DNA of 46,936 nt from Chitinophagaceae bacterium (GTDB lineage Bacteria > Bacteroidota > Bacteroidia > Chitinophagales > Chitinophagaceae). The stretch covers positions 1 through 46,936 of the forward strand of contig JAIEMK010000006.1 in NCBI GenBank assembly GCA_019752295.1. Reading direction: 5' to 3'. Shown piece by piece: positions 26,323 to 35,870 of this stretch (the stretch's first letter is position 1; the number at the start of each line of letters is the position of its first letter). The translations under genes were made by a program, and so were the position numbers. The notes beneath the pieces were generated by a model. That model saw only the letters and a list, made by a program, of their open reading frames with translations. It searched no databases and was not told the DNA's origin.

Positions 26323-28149
26323 ATGTATCGTTCACATACTTGTGGTGAGTTAAGAATTGCTGATGTTGGAAAAAAGGTAACACTGGCCGGTTGGGTTCAG
26401 ACCATTAGAAAATTCGGCGCAATTAGTTTTGTGGACATTCGTGATCGTTATGGCATTACACAATTGTTGATGGGTGAAGAATTGAACGCCATTCTTGATG
26501 CAAATCCTTTGGGCAGAGAATATGTTTTACAAGCCACCGGAACAGTTGCTGAACGTAGCAATAAGAATACCCATATTGCTACCGGGGAGATTGAGATTGT
26601 AATCAGCGAATTTAAAATTTTGAATAAATCAGCCGTGCCTCCATTCACCATTCAGGATGATACGGATGGTGGTGACGACCTTCGAATGAAATACAGATAC
26701 CTTGATCTTAGAAGGAATGCAGTAAAGCGCAATATGGAATTACGCTATGCCGTAAATCGTTCTGTAAGAAATTATCTGCACGAGAATCAATTCATGGATA
26801 TCGAAACGCCATTCCTGATTAAGTCAACTCCTGAAGGTGCAAGAGACTTCGTTGTTCCTTCGAGAATGAACCCGGGTCAGTTTTATGCACTGCCGCAATC
26901 GCCACAAACATTTAAACAATTATTGATGGTGAGCGGTTACGATCGTTACTATCAGATCGTAAAATGTTTTCGCGATGAGGATCTGCGTGCAGATCGACAG
27001 CCTGAGTTTACACAGATCGACTGTGAAATGGCATTTGTAGAACAGGAAGACATTCTGAATATGTTTGAGGGTTTGGTGAAACGTGTTTTTAAAGACGTAA
27101 AAAATATTGATTATACCGAATCTGTTGAAAGGATGAGTTGGGAAGATGCCATGTGGCAGTTTGGAAACGACAAGCCCGATATTCGTTTTGGCATGAAGAT
27201 TTCGAATTTAAAATCCGCATTTTTGAAGGGCGGAAAAATTTGTGCAACAGGTGAATTAATTAATGGTGCTGGGTTTGGTGTATTTGATAATGCAGAAACC
27301 GTATTAGCCATTGCTGTTCCGGGATGCAGTGAATATACGCGTAAGCAAACCGATGAAATTACAGAATGGGTAAAGCGTCCGCAGATTGGCATGCAGGGAA
27401 TGGTAACGATTAAATGCAATGCAGATGGCAGTTATAAAAGCAGCGTAGATAAATTTTATACCGAAGATAAATTAAAAGCCATCGCAGCTTCGGCAGGCGC
27501 AGCAGCAGGCGATCTGGTTTTGATACTAGCAGGACGTGAAGAAAGAACCCGTAAAGCCACAAGCGAATTGCGATTAGAAATGGGCAAGCGTTTAGGTTTT
27601 AGAAAAGACGATGAGTTTAAATTATTATGGGTGATGGATTTCCCACTTTTTGAATATGCAGAAGAAGATAACAGATGGGTTGCACGTCACCATCCCTTTA
27701 CTTCTCCAAAGCCCGAAGAAATAGAGATCATGATTAATAATAATCCATTGATCGAAAACGCCGATAAATATCTTGAACACCCTTATTCCAATATTAAAGC
27801 CAATGCATATGATATGGTGTTGAACGGAAACGAAATTGGTGGCGGGTCTATCCGTATTTATCAAAGAGCATTACAGGAAAAAATGTTTGCTGCCTTAGGT
27901 ATGAGCGAAGAAGAAGCCAATCATAAATTCGGATTCCTTCTGGGAGCATTTGAATATGGTGCGCCACCACATGGAGGGCTGGCATTCGGATTCGACCGAC
28001 TTTGCGCCATCTTGGGTGGAAGCGAAAGTATTCGCGATTTCATCGCATTCCCTAAAAATAATAGCGGCAGGGATGTGATGCTAGACGCTCCAAGTAGTAT
28101 TGATGAAAAACAGTTTACTGAATTGCAGATTAAATTAGACATTAAATAA
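26323..28149 (+). CDS. aspS: Aspartate-tRNA ligase
   Basis: This class II aminoacyl-tRNA synthetase charges tRNA-Asp (possibly also tRNA-Asn if no asparaginyl enzyme exists). The 608 residues match the bacterial type with an inserted GAD domain. The N-terminal OB-fold anticodon-binding domain ([20 protein letters not shown]) is followed by motif 2 ([18 protein letters not shown]) and motif 3 (GLAFGFDRL near the C-terminus). It stands alone with its own -7 box. Downstream is an AT-rich region with only weak hairpin potential. Confidence 0.97.
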   Translation: MYRSHTCGELRIADVGKKVTLAGWVQTIRKFGAISFVDIRDRYGITQLLMGEELNAILDANPLGREYVLQATGTVAERSNKNTHIATGEIEIVISEFKILNKSAVPPFTIQDDTDGGDDLRMKYRYLDLRRNAVKRNMELRYAVNRSVRNYLHENQFMDIETPFLIKSTPEGARDFVVPSRMNPGQFYALPQSPQTFKQLLMVSGYDRYYQIVKCFRDEDLRADRQPEFTQIDCEMAFVEQEDILNMFEGLVKRVFKDVKNIDYTESVERMSWEDAMWQFGNDKPDIRFGMKISNLKSAFLKGGKICATGELINGAGFGVFDNAETVLAIAVPGCSEYTRKQTDEITEWVKRPQIGMQGMVTIKCNADGSYKSSVDKFYTEDKLKAIAASAGAAAGDLVLILAGREERTRKATSELRLEMGKRLGFRKDDEFKLLWVMDFPLFEYAEEDNRWVARHHPFTSPKPEEIEIMINNNPLIENADKYLEHPYSNIKANAYDMVLNGNEIGGGSIRIYQRALQEKMFAALGMSEEEANHKFGFLLGAFEYGAPPHGGLAFGFDRLCAILGGSESIRDFIAFPKNNSGRDVMLDAPSSIDEKQFTELQIKLDIK

Positions 28150-28283
28150 AATTATATACAATAAAAATTCCTAGATTTTCTTTAGAATTTCTATCTCTTT
28201 TAAATATTTCTACATTTTTATCAGAATTTTTAGACATTTTCTAAGCTTATTGTCTTTTAAATCGTTTTTATACTTAATTTAGG

Positions 28284-28330
28284 AAAGTTGCTTGTCAAGC
28301 CCTAAACGGCTGGCATGCAACTTTTTTTTT
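28284..28330 (+). terminator. Promoter-proximal terminator-like hairpin ahead of the ATP-grasp operon
   Basis: AAAGTTGC (28284-28291) pairs with GCAACTTT (28317-28324). Inside, TGTC pairs with GGCA and AGCC with GGCT around a CTAAAC loop. A run of nine Ts follows (28322-28330). The hairpin ends 20 bp before the ATP-grasp ATG and 135 bp after the aspS stop. It may be the late terminator of aspS. A TAATTTAG sequence at 28275-28282, close to the -7 consensus, makes an attenuator at the very start of the next transcript equally possible. Confidence 0.8.
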
Positions 28331-28350
28331 GTAACTGACCATACAACTGA

Positions 28351-29814
28351 ATGCTTATGAAGGGCGAAACCCTCTTTAACCAATATCCCACAGTATCGCA
28401 TATCTGGGATGAAATGAAATGCTCTGAAGGCATTAGAAAGCAGTACAATTCTATTTATGAAGCGGGTAGAATTTTAAATCTAAACGACCTAGAACAGAAA
28501 CACAAACTGGCGGGCGAATTGTTCATGAGTCAGGGTATTACTTTTACGGTGTATAGCGAAAACGAAGGCATCGAAAGAATTTTCCCTTTCGACATTATTC
28601 CCAGAATCATTACCGGATCGGAATGGGACCATATCGAAAGAGGTATCAAGCAAAGACTAACCGCTCTGAATTTATTTTTAAAAGATATTTATAACGATCA
28701 GCAAATTGTAAAAGACGAAATTATTCCTGCAGATCTGATTGCATCTTGTCCGCATTTTACAAGAGAAGTATTTGGCATACAGGTACCATTCGATATCTAT
28801 GTACATATAGCAGGCATCGATTTAATAAGAGGTGATGATGGTACTTTTTATATTCTCGAAGATAATTTAAGAACCCCTTCCGGCGTATCGTATATGATGG
28901 AGAATAGAGAAGTTACAAAACGAATTTTCCCGAACCTGCTGGCCGAAAGTAATGTGCGCATGATTAATAATTATCCCTTAATCCTGCACGATAATCTAAC
29001 TTCATTAGCACCACGACAAATTGAAAATCCCACAGTAGTGTTACTTACTCCGGGCATTTATAACTCTGCCTATTTCGAACATACATTTCTTGCACGTCAG
29101 ATGGGGATACAACTTGTTGAGGGCAGAGACCTGTTGGTGGATGATCATAAAGTGTATATGAAAACTACAGCCGGACTCAGGCAGGTGGATGTAATTTATC
29201 GAAGAATCGATGACGAATATCTGGATCCGCTGGTGTTTAGGCCCGATAGTGCGCTAGGTGTTCCCGGACTGATCAGTGCTTACAGAAAAGGGAATGTGGC
29301 AATTATTAACGCACTGGGCAATGGAGTGGCCGACGACAAAGCTGTTTATGCTTATGTACCTGCAATGATCAAATACTATTTAAACGAAGAAGTGATTCTT
29401 CCGAATATTCCTACTTATCATATGAATAACGACGAAGAAAGAGAACATGTATTTGCCAACATGCACAAAATGGTGATTAAAGAAACCAATCAATCCGGCG
29501 GCTATGGAATGGTAATGGGTAATAGTGCATCGGATGAAATGATAGCAAAAGCAAAAGAAAATATTCTTGCTAATCCGAGAAGTTTTATTGCACAACCAAT
29601 TATACAATTATCTACTGTTCCATGTTTGATTGACGGGAAATTACAACCAAGACATGTAGACCTGCGACCATATGCACTATGCGGACCGAATGGTATTCAA
29701 ATTGTGCCAGGAGGCCTTACACGAGTGGCATTGAGAGAAGGATCGCTCGTTGTAAATTCCTCGCAGGGAGGAGGCAGTAAAGACACTTGGGTAATTGATA
29801 TGCCTACTGCCTGA
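28351..29814 (+). CDS. Circularly permuted ATP-grasp protein
   Basis: This 487-residue protein resembles the circularly permuted ATP-grasp family (formerly DUF404/DUF407), proposed to form amide bonds in a peptide-like product. Typical segments are FPFDIIPRIITGSEWDHIERG, IQVPFDIYVHIAGIDLIRGDDG, LEDNLRTPSGVSYMMENREV, the later RRIDDEYLDPLVFR, and GGYGMVMG before RSFIAQPIIQLSTVPC. The next two genes encode an alpha-E protein and a transglutaminase-like protein, the standard partner set. ATG 28351 or 28357 may be used. In other bacteria an Anbu proteasome-like peptidase often accompanies this set; none is seen here. The product made is unknown. Confidence 0.92.
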   Translation: MLMKGETLFNQYPTVSHIWDEMKCSEGIRKQYNSIYEAGRILNLNDLEQKHKLAGELFMSQGITFTVYSENEGIERIFPFDIIPRIITGSEWDHIERGIKQRLTALNLFLKDIYNDQQIVKDEIIPADLIASCPHFTREVFGIQVPFDIYVHIAGIDLIRGDDGTFYILEDNLRTPSGVSYMMENREVTKRIFPNLLAESNVRMINNYPLILHDNLTSLAPRQIENPTVVLLTPGIYNSAYFEHTFLARQMGIQLVEGRDLLVDDHKVYMKTTAGLRQVDVIYRRIDDEYLDPLVFRPDSALGVPGLISAYRKGNVAIINALGNGVADDKAVYAYVPAMIKYYLNEEVILPNIPTYHMNNDEEREHVFANMHKMVIKETNQSGGYGMVMGNSASDEMIAKAKENILANPRSFIAQPIIQLSTVPCLIDGKLQPRHVDLRPYALCGPNGIQIVPGGLTRVALREGSLVVNSSQGGGSKDTWVIDMPTA

Positions 29815-29856
29815 TGAGAATTGAAAACAAATTGATCAACAACTGAATTTAATATC

Positions 29857-30798
29857 ATGCTTAGTAGAATTGCTGACTCGCTATATTGGCTACACCGTTA
29901 TATGGAACGCGCAGACGGGATGTTACGTTTAATGAAAACAAGTTATATTCTGTCTTTTGATAAAGTACAAGCGGGCAGTATGACCTGGGAGCCTGCGTTG
30001 AAAATCTTTACATCCATTTCGAGCGAAGAAATTGAACATTTAAAAAAAGATAATTATGCGGCTTTAAAATATTTGCTGACAGATACGAAAAATCAGAACT
30101 CCCTAAAAGTAATCATTACCCGCGCAAGGGAGAACGCAAGAGGAGTGCAGGATCAGATTACCAAAGAAGTTTGGGAACAGGTAAATCAGATCTACCATCA
30201 AATTAATAAGCCCGGAATTAACGAACGTTTAAAAGGACCTGAAGCCATTGAGATCATTGATAGTTTCATTAATTATAGTGACCAGTTTTGCGGAATAGCC
30301 GACAGCACCATGCCGCGTGGAAGCGGATGGAATTATATGAATCTTGGAAAGTATACCGAACGTTGTTTATTAACAGCCGAGTTTACCTATTCGTTTTTCA
30401 AGAAAAAAGATTTTGAGTTACACGAAGAAGAAGATATCATTTATTGGAGAAGTTTATTATTAGCTTTATCGGGTTATGAATTGCATTTAAAAAATTATAG
30501 CAATCAAAATCACAACTATAATGTTTTAAACCAATTATTATTCGATAAAAACTTCCCGCGCTCACTTTATTATGCTTTGGACAGGGCAAACAAATATTTA
30601 TCCGATATTGCAGCCTCTAACCCTGTAGAAGGCAGCATTCAATTGATCAGGTCTTTTGGAAGACTATATAGTAATGTAAAATTCGGTGATCTGGAGATGG
30701 TAGAAAAAGAGGGGTTAGAAAAGTACCTGATTTATGTACGAAAAGAGTTGAATGGTTTTAGCCGCGAGTTGGGTAGAACATACTTCTCCTATTCTTAA
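29857..30798 (+). CDS. Alpha-E domain-containing protein
   Basis: This 313-residue, mainly alpha-helical protein belongs to the alpha-E (DUF403) family, known chiefly from its gene neighbourhood with ATP-grasp and transglutaminase genes. The start MLSRIADSLYWLHRYMERAD is the family's typical N-terminus, and TITR/RARENARGVQDQITKEVWE is the conserved central helix pair. The biochemical role is unproven; a partner or scaffold of the ATP-grasp ligase is likely. The gene is 42 bp after the ATP-grasp gene and ten bases before the transglutaminase gene. Confidence 0.92.
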   Translation: MLSRIADSLYWLHRYMERADGMLRLMKTSYILSFDKVQAGSMTWEPALKIFTSISSEEIEHLKKDNYAALKYLLTDTKNQNSLKVIITRARENARGVQDQITKEVWEQVNQIYHQINKPGINERLKGPEAIEIIDSFINYSDQFCGIADSTMPRGSGWNYMNLGKYTERCLLTAEFTYSFFKKKDFELHEEEDIIYWRSLLLALSGYELHLKNYSNQNHNYNVLNQLLFDKNFPRSLYYALDRANKYLSDIAASNPVEGSIQLIRSFGRLYSNVKFGDLEMVEKEGLEKYLIYVRKELNGFSRELGRTYFSYS

Positions 30799-30808
30799 AC
30801 AAAAAAGA

Positions 30809-31756
30809 ATGTCAGTTTTTACGATACACCACATCACGAAATACGAATACGACAGGCCGGTAAAAGAAAGCGTGAACGAAATCAAGGTATTTCCCTATCC
30901 ATCATCCGATCAGGAGATACTAATGCAGGAATTGATCATAACCGATCAGCCTGATATTTTTGTATTTGATGATTATTGGGGTAATAAAACAGGGTCTTTC
31001 AATCTGCTTTCCCCCCATAAAGAGTTAGTGATCGAGAGCAAATTAAAAGTAAGAACTGCGAGTCTGTTAGAGCCAGATTTTAGCATTCCATCTTATACCA
31101 GCGAGTTACCGGGTTTAATTGGAACCGACCTTCATTTATTGCAGTTAGTAAGAACATCGGCACCCAAATCGATCAACAAAATGCGCGAATATGTATCCAG
31201 CTTTTACGATGCGGGCAAACCAATTGCTGAGATCGTAAAAGACTGTTGTGCATTTATTTTTTCTGATTTTACTTATATCAAGGGCATCACCAATATAGAA
31301 ACAACAGTAGACGAAATTGTTGCTCAAAAAGCAGGTGTCTGCCAGGATTTTGCGCATGTAATGCTTGAGTTACTCCGCATGATTGGTATTCCTTCGCGAT
31401 ATGTGAGTGGATATATTTGTCCAAACAAAAACGGCATGCGGGGCGAGGGAGCTACCCATGCATGGGTAGAGGCTTTTATTCCCCACTATGGATGGATCGG
31501 CATCGATCCCACCAATAATGTGTGGGCAAAAAACAATCACGTAAAATTGGCGGTGGGAAGAGATTTTTCAGACTGCACACCGGCTAAAGGAACTTTTAAA
31601 GGACCAGCCAAACAATCACTCTCTGTTTATGTTTCTGTGGGATACGAGGATGGTCATGTTTTTGAGGAAATTACCGACGTTAGGTTACAGAAACAGGCTG
31701 GCGCTGACGATGCTGAATTAATTATTGATAACTTTGCGGGACAACAACAACAGTAA
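30809..31756 (+). CDS. Transglutaminase-like cysteine protease-fold protein
   Basis: This 315-residue protein has an N-terminal beta domain (IHHITKYEYDRPVKESVNEI, as in the family) and a transglutaminase-like core. The catalytic triad is visible as C178 in AGVCQDFAHVML, H217 in THAWVEAF and D233 in GIDPTNN. Such enzymes may act as peptidases or amide-transfer enzymes. In this operon the likely substrate is the product of the ATP-grasp/alpha-E pair. An ORF extension to 30752 would overlap the alpha-E gene and was rejected. No signal peptide is present, so it should be cytoplasmic. Confidence 0.93.
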   Translation: MSVFTIHHITKYEYDRPVKESVNEIKVFPYPSSDQEILMQELIITDQPDIFVFDDYWGNKTGSFNLLSPHKELVIESKLKVRTASLLEPDFSIPSYTSELPGLIGTDLHLLQLVRTSAPKSINKMREYVSSFYDAGKPIAEIVKDCCAFIFSDFTYIKGITNIETTVDEIVAQKAGVCQDFAHVMLELLRMIGIPSRYVSGYICPNKNGMRGEGATHAWVEAFIPHYGWIGIDPTNNVWAKNNHVKLAVGRDFSDCTPAKGTFKGPAKQSLSVYVSVGYEDGHVFEEITDVRLQKQAGADDAELIIDNFAGQQQQ

Positions 31757-31789
31757 TTCTCATTTAAAAAATGAAATGTAACTCGATAC

Positions 31790-32308
31790 ATGAAACAATT
31801 TACTTTATTCAGGATACTCAGCTATATTCTTCTTCCCTTTGCCATCTTCTTCGGATTCATGGATTTCTTTTTTATTGCCAGTGCCTTTTCAAATCCCTCT
31901 ATATTTTTCTTGGCCTTTTTAATAGCCGGTTTTTGTATTTATACTTTTTCGAATTTAATTTTTCTTACAAGGCATATTGATACCGGATTACACGCGAAGC
32001 CTAGTTTAAAAGATTGGATCAAGGTTAATGCCTATGCCACACTAGTATTGGGTTTTATGTTTTTAATAAACGCTATGGGGATTTATCTAATGCCTGATAC
32101 TACGTTAAGAACTACCATTTCTAAATTTCTTGATGAAGTGCCCAATCTGCCGTCGCAGATGAATGTTGCCATCTTCATTAAAATATTGCGCGGTGTTTCA
32201 TTTTTCTTGTTTTTCTTTTCTATTTTAACGTTGGTGCAGGTTTTTATGAGTTTAAAATTGCTAAAACAATTTGCCCATCTTTTCTCTGCCGAGTTGCCGA
32301 AAGAATAA
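31790..32308 (+). CDS. Small four-helix membrane protein of unknown function
   Basis: This 172-residue, strongly hydrophobic protein has four probable transmembrane segments (about 7-30, 36-60, 80-101 and 133-157). A charged loop RHIDTGLHAKPSLKDWIK lies between helices 2 and 3, and an extramembrane loop between 3 and 4. The family is not recognised. It begins 33 bp after the transglutaminase stop on the same strand and could belong to that operon, but the spacing also allows a separate unit. The next gene, rarA, has no obvious link with it. Confidence 0.7.
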   Translation: MKQFTLFRILSYILLPFAIFFGFMDFFFIASAFSNPSIFFLAFLIAGFCIYTFSNLIFLTRHIDTGLHAKPSLKDWIKVNAYATLVLGFMFLINAMGIYLMPDTTLRTTISKFLDEVPNLPSQMNVAIFIKILRGVSFFLFFFSILTLVQVFMSLKLLKQFAHLFSAELPKE

Positions 32309-32359
32309 ATAGTTGTTCAGGCAAATTCAAAAAATCTTACCGTTTTTTTGTACTTTACT

Positions 32360-33634
32360 ATGGTGAATCAGACAGCTCCTTTAGCAGAGCGAATCAGACC
32401 TGTAACACTGGATGATCTTGTTGGGCAGGAACATTTAACAGGTAAGGGTTCGATACTTAGAACAGCCATTGAAAATGGCAGGATACCTTCTATGATTTTA
32501 TGGGGGCCGCCAGGAGTGGGTAAAACTACCATTGCCCATATCATTGCCCATACTATGCAACTCCCCTATTTTCAACTGAGTGCTATCAGCAGTGGTGTAA
32601 AAGATATCAGGGAAATCATTGAAACCGCAAAAGAGCATTCGGGAGCTATCTTGTTTATAGATGAGATACATCGATTCAATAAGGGCCAACAGGATGCTTT
32701 ATTGGGGGCTGTAGAGAAAGGCATTATCACGCTTATTGGAGCTACAACAGAAAATCCTTCTTTCGAAGTAAATAGCGCCTTACTCAGCAGGTGCCAAGTG
32801 TATGTATTGAAGGCTTTAAATAATAACGACCTGATAAAACTTTTGCAGCAGGCCATTAAAAAAGACCTGCTCATTTCCCAGTTGCAAATTTCGTTGAAAG
32901 AAACAGAAGCAATGATCCGGATATCGGGAGGCGATGCCAGAAAATTATTGAATCTTTTTGAGCTGGTAATTCAGTCGCTTCCTAAAAACGCTTTGGAATT
33001 TACAATTACCGATGATTTTGTAATGCAGGTAGCTCAGAATAAAATTGCATTATACGATAAACAAGGCGAGCAGCACTACGATATTATTTCTGCTTTTATA
33101 AAAAGTATGCGTGGCTCTGATCCGAATGGAGCTTTGTATTGGTTGGCAAGAATGATTGAAGGCGGGGAAGATGTAAAATTTATCGCCAGAAGAATGCTCA
33201 TATTTGCGAGCGAAGACATTGGCAATGCCAATCCCAATGCTTTACTATTGGCCAATGGATGCTTTGATGCCGTTAGCAAAATCGGATATCCCGAAAGTCG
33301 CATCATCCTTGCTCAGTGTGTTACTTATTTAGCCAGTTCACCCAAAAGCAATGCTGCAGTGGTGGCCATCATGGAGGCACAGAAAGCGGTACAGCAATAT
33401 GGCGATCAACCAGTGCCGCTACATATTCGCAATGCACCAACTAAACTCATGAAGGACATGGATTATGGAAAAAATTATCAATACTCGCATTTGGGTGAGG
33501 GTAATTTTATTGTGCAAGAATATTTGCCTGCACCATTAGTTGGGAAGCGTTTCTATGAACCCGGAAACAACGCGCGAGAAAACGAATTACGCAAATTTTT
33601 GAAAGAACGCTGGAAAGACAAATACAATTATTAA
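32360..33634 (+). CDS. rarA: Replication-associated recombination ATPase RarA (MgsA)
   Basis: This AAA+ ATPase of the clamp-loader-like RarA/MgsA/WRNIP1 family acts at stalled replication forks. The chosen ATG at 32360 gives 424 residues. Walker A is GPPGVGKT at 49-56 and Walker B is LFIDEIHRF shortly after residue 95. The sensor segment [22 protein letters not shown] is the family signature. The C-terminal half ([22 protein letters not shown] to the tail) is the RarA tetramerisation region. Its stop codon lies within the left arm of a 23-bp inverted repeat. Confidence 0.95.
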   Translation: MVNQTAPLAERIRPVTLDDLVGQEHLTGKGSILRTAIENGRIPSMILWGPPGVGKTTIAHIIAHTMQLPYFQLSAISSGVKDIREIIETAKEHSGAILFIDEIHRFNKGQQDALLGAVEKGIITLIGATTENPSFEVNSALLSRCQVYVLKALNNNDLIKLLQQAIKKDLLISQLQISLKETEAMIRISGGDARKLLNLFELVIQSLPKNALEFTITDDFVMQVAQNKIALYDKQGEQHYDIISAFIKSMRGSDPNGALYWLARMIEGGEDVKFIARRMLIFASEDIGNANPNALLLANGCFDAVSKIGYPESRIILAQCVTYLASSPKSNAAVVAIMEAQKAVQQYGDQPVPLHIRNAPTKLMKDMDYGKNYQYSHLGEGNFIVQEYLPAPLVGKRFYEPGNNARENELRKFLKERWKDKYNY

Positions 33635-33720
33635 GTCAAAAATTAAAATTCAAAAGTTAAAGAGAATAAATATTTTTTATCCTTCTCAGATTTTGATTTT
33701 TGAATTTTAATTTTTGACTT
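33633..33720. terminator. Perfect 23-bp inverted repeat between convergent genes
   Basis: The arms at 33633-33655 and 33698-33720 are exact reverse complements (A/T-rich) separated by 42 bp. The left arm overlaps the rarA stop codon, and the right arm overlaps the last codons of the minus-strand flavoprotein gene. It can fold on both transcripts and probably acts as a bidirectional terminator or 3' stabiliser. The large loop and long exact match are unusual compared with other terminators here. Confidence 0.75.
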
Positions 33721-35191
33721 TCTTACTCTTCATCGGAACTAATCGCTCTGAAACCTTTTCATCCTCTGCTCCACGTAATCCACCTTCGTGGTATTCTGCG
33801 TCTTCGTTTACATCCCACAAATCGTATAACTCCTTACCCGCAATAATATTTTTTGCTGCAAGCATTGCAGTCATCATACTATGATCCTGATTATTGTATT
33901 TGTGCATTCCGTTACGACCTACCAAATACAGTCCTGGATAGGCTTTCAGGGCTTCACGCACATCATCTACATTTTGTTTATAGTTCTGATCGTAAACAGG
34001 ATATGCTTTTGGTTGGCGAACTACGTATCCATCAACAACTGCAGATGCTTTTGTTAATCCAATTTGTTCTATTTCTTTTTTACCAAGGTTGATTAGTGTT
34101 TCATCCGAGCTGGTCCAAAGGCCATCGCCTTCAAAACAAAAATATTCCAAACCATAACAAGCCATTTCGGGGTCTGGTACCATATAAGGACTCCATGATT
34201 TAAAATTTTGTACCCTGCCCACTTTTACACTTGGGTCGTGAATATAAATCCAGTTATCGGTAAAAGCGTCTTCGTCTTTACAGATCAGTACTACCGTAAC
34301 AAAATCGCGGTAGCCCAGTTCTTGTGAGGAAGCAAAAGATTTTTCAGGAAATTTAGGTGCTACATTCGGAATCAGTTCGCGCATCGGTGCCGAAGAAAGC
34401 ACATAATCAAAATCATCGAATATTCTGTTATCAGATACATGCACTGTCCATTTACCGTTTGCTTGTGCAATATCTTTTACTCCTGTATTCATCTCCAGTT
34501 GAACACCCATCTTCACGCATTTTTCGGCACACACTTCCCACATCATACCCGGGCCTTTTTTAGGATAGCGAAACGAATCGATCAGGGTTTTAATTACTTT
34601 ATCTTTTCCGCCTGATGCTTTTGGCTTGAATAAAGCATTCCAAATAGCGCTGCTAAGCGATAAACCTTTGATGCGTTGTGCAGCCCAATCTGCAGAAATT
34701 TCATTACAAGGTATACCCCATACTTTTTCGGTATAGGTTTTAAAAAAAATATTGAACAAGCGTTTACCGAATTGATTGGTAACCCAGTCTTCGAAATTGG
34801 TAGGATTTTTTACAGGAAATAGCTTGGCCCTTACATAACTCATCACACATAAGAAACTTTCCCAAATTCCAAGTTTCATTAACGCTTCAAAAGCCACTAA
34901 AGGATAGGAGAAAAATTTATTGTTATAATAAATACGTGAGCTTCTTGGCCGCTCTAGCATTTCATCTCCTAAAATTTCTGTCCAGAAATCTTCTACTTCT
35001 TTCGACTTGGAAAAAAAGCGATGCCCTCCGATATCAAAGCTATACCCTTTATAGGTTTCGGTTCTTGAAATACCGCCAACATATTTTGGATCTTTCTCAA
35101 AAACAATTACCTGCTGATTTTCTTTAGCCAATAAATAGGCGGCAGTTAACCCAGCCGGACCCGCACCAATTATGGCAACTTTTTTCTGCAT
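33707..35191 (-). CDS. FAD/NAD(P)-binding amine-oxidase-like flavoprotein
   Basis: This 494-residue flavoprotein has an N-terminal dinucleotide motif GAGPAG (9-14) in VAIIGAGPAGLTAAYLL, then VFEKD and GGISRTETYKGYSFDIGGHRFFSKS. This is the FAD-binding pattern shared by protoporphyrinogen-oxidase, phytoene-desaturase and UDP-galactopyranose-mutase relatives. The C-terminus has YPVYDQNY and GLYLVGRNGMHKYNNQDHSMMTA, which fits members annotated as FAD-dependent oxidoreductases near polysaccharide genes. The substrate cannot be assigned. No signal peptide is present. It diverges from the GNAT gene, and its 3' end is shared with a large inverted repeat. Confidence 0.85.
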   Translation of the reverse strand: MQKKVAIIGAGPAGLTAAYLLAKENQQVIVFEKDPKYVGGISRTETYKGYSFDIGGHRFFSKSKEVEDFWTEILGDEMLERPRSSRIYYNNKFFSYPLVAFEALMKLGIWESFLCVMSYVRAKLFPVKNPTNFEDWVTNQFGKRLFNIFFKTYTEKVWGIPCNEISADWAAQRIKGLSLSSAIWNALFKPKASGGKDKVIKTLIDSFRYPKKGPGMMWEVCAEKCVKMGVQLEMNTGVKDIAQANGKWTVHVSDNRIFDDFDYVLSSAPMRELIPNVAPKFPEKSFASSQELGYRDFVTVVLICKDEDAFTDNWIYIHDPSVKVGRVQNFKSWSPYMVPDPEMACYGLEYFCFEGDGLWTSSDETLINLGKKEIEQIGLTKASAVVDGYVVRQPKAYPVYDQNYKQNVDDVREALKAYPGLYLVGRNGMHKYNNQDHSMMTAMLAAKNIIAGKELYDLWDVNEDAEYHEGGLRGAEDEKVSERLVPMKSKKVKN

Positions 35192-35264
35192 AGATTTGAT
35201 TCAGATATAATAAAACTTGTTTTTACAAGGCTGCAAAGGTGTAAAATAATTGTGGTTCTACCAT

Positions 35265-35272
35265 TAGTTTTG
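35265..35272 (+). promoter_or_regulatory. Candidate -7 box of the GNAT gene
   Basis: TAGTTTTG matches TAnnTTTG exactly, 39 nt before the GNAT ATG, in the spacer between divergent genes. On the other strand CACCTTTG (35232-35239) is one mismatch from a -7 box for the flavoprotein gene. Confidence 0.4.
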
Positions 35273-35311
35273 CAGTTTTGCGCATTAATTTAAGATCGAA
35301 TACTGGCAATT

Positions 35312-35779
35312 ATGACCGAAAATAGCTACCGATGGGAATGCAAACCATTTCAAGAACTAACCGTAAATGAGTTATACAGCATTTTGAGACTAAGGTCCGA
35401 AGTGTTTGTTGTAGAGCAAAACTGTATATTTCTGGACCAAGATAATAAAGACCAAAAATGTTTTCATGTCATGGGTTGGGATGGAGATCAGTTGGTAGCT
35501 AGCACCAGGCTGGTTCCTAAATCAGTATCCTACCCCGATTATCATTCCATTGGCAGAGTAGTTAGCAGCCCCGCATATCGTGGTAAAGGGGTAGGAAGAG
35601 CATTAATGCAATACAGCATCGACCAATACATTCTTTGTTTTGGAAACGAACCTATTAAAATTGGCGCACAGCTTTATCTCAAAAACTTCTACGAGTCGCT
35701 GGGCTTTGTTCAAACCAGCGATATTTATGATGAAGATGGAATTGATCATATTGAAATGATTCGTGCTTCTCAAAAATAA
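35312..35779 (+). CDS. GNAT acetyltransferase (ElaA-like)
   Basis: This 155-residue acetyltransferase belongs to the ElaA group of the GNAT superfamily. ELTVNELYSILRLRSEVFVVEQ is the typical ElaA N-terminus. The acetyl-CoA loop SPAYRGKGVGRALM (Q/RxxGxG/A pattern) lies near residues 90-103, and AQLYLKNFYESLGFV carries the conserved C-terminal strand. The acetyl acceptor is unknown. It is a single gene with its own -7 box and a weak hairpin after the stop. Confidence 0.9.
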   Translation: MTENSYRWECKPFQELTVNELYSILRLRSEVFVVEQNCIFLDQDNKDQKCFHVMGWDGDQLVASTRLVPKSVSYPDYHSIGRVVSSPAYRGKGVGRALMQYSIDQYILCFGNEPIKIGAQLYLKNFYESLGFVQTSDIYDEDGIDHIEMIRASQK

Positions 35780-35790
35780 AGAATTTATTT

Positions 35791-35820
35791 AGTCTACCAA
35801 ATTTATAGACTTTTATTTTT
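35791..35820 (+). terminator. Weak terminator of the GNAT gene
   Basis: AGTCTA (35791-35796) pairs with TAGACT (35806-35811) over a 9-nt loop and runs into TTTATTTTT, 12 bp after the stop. Confidence 0.5.
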
Positions 35821-35870
35821 ATAATTTTTAACTTTTGGAGATTGTACTGTTTCACACGCCGCAATTATTC

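Noticed and set aside
28163..28192. Hairpin AAATTC/GAATTT directly after aspS as its terminator
   Set aside because: Only six A/T-rich pairs and a mixed T tract. It is too weak to list, and the stronger structure at 28284-28330 may serve instead.
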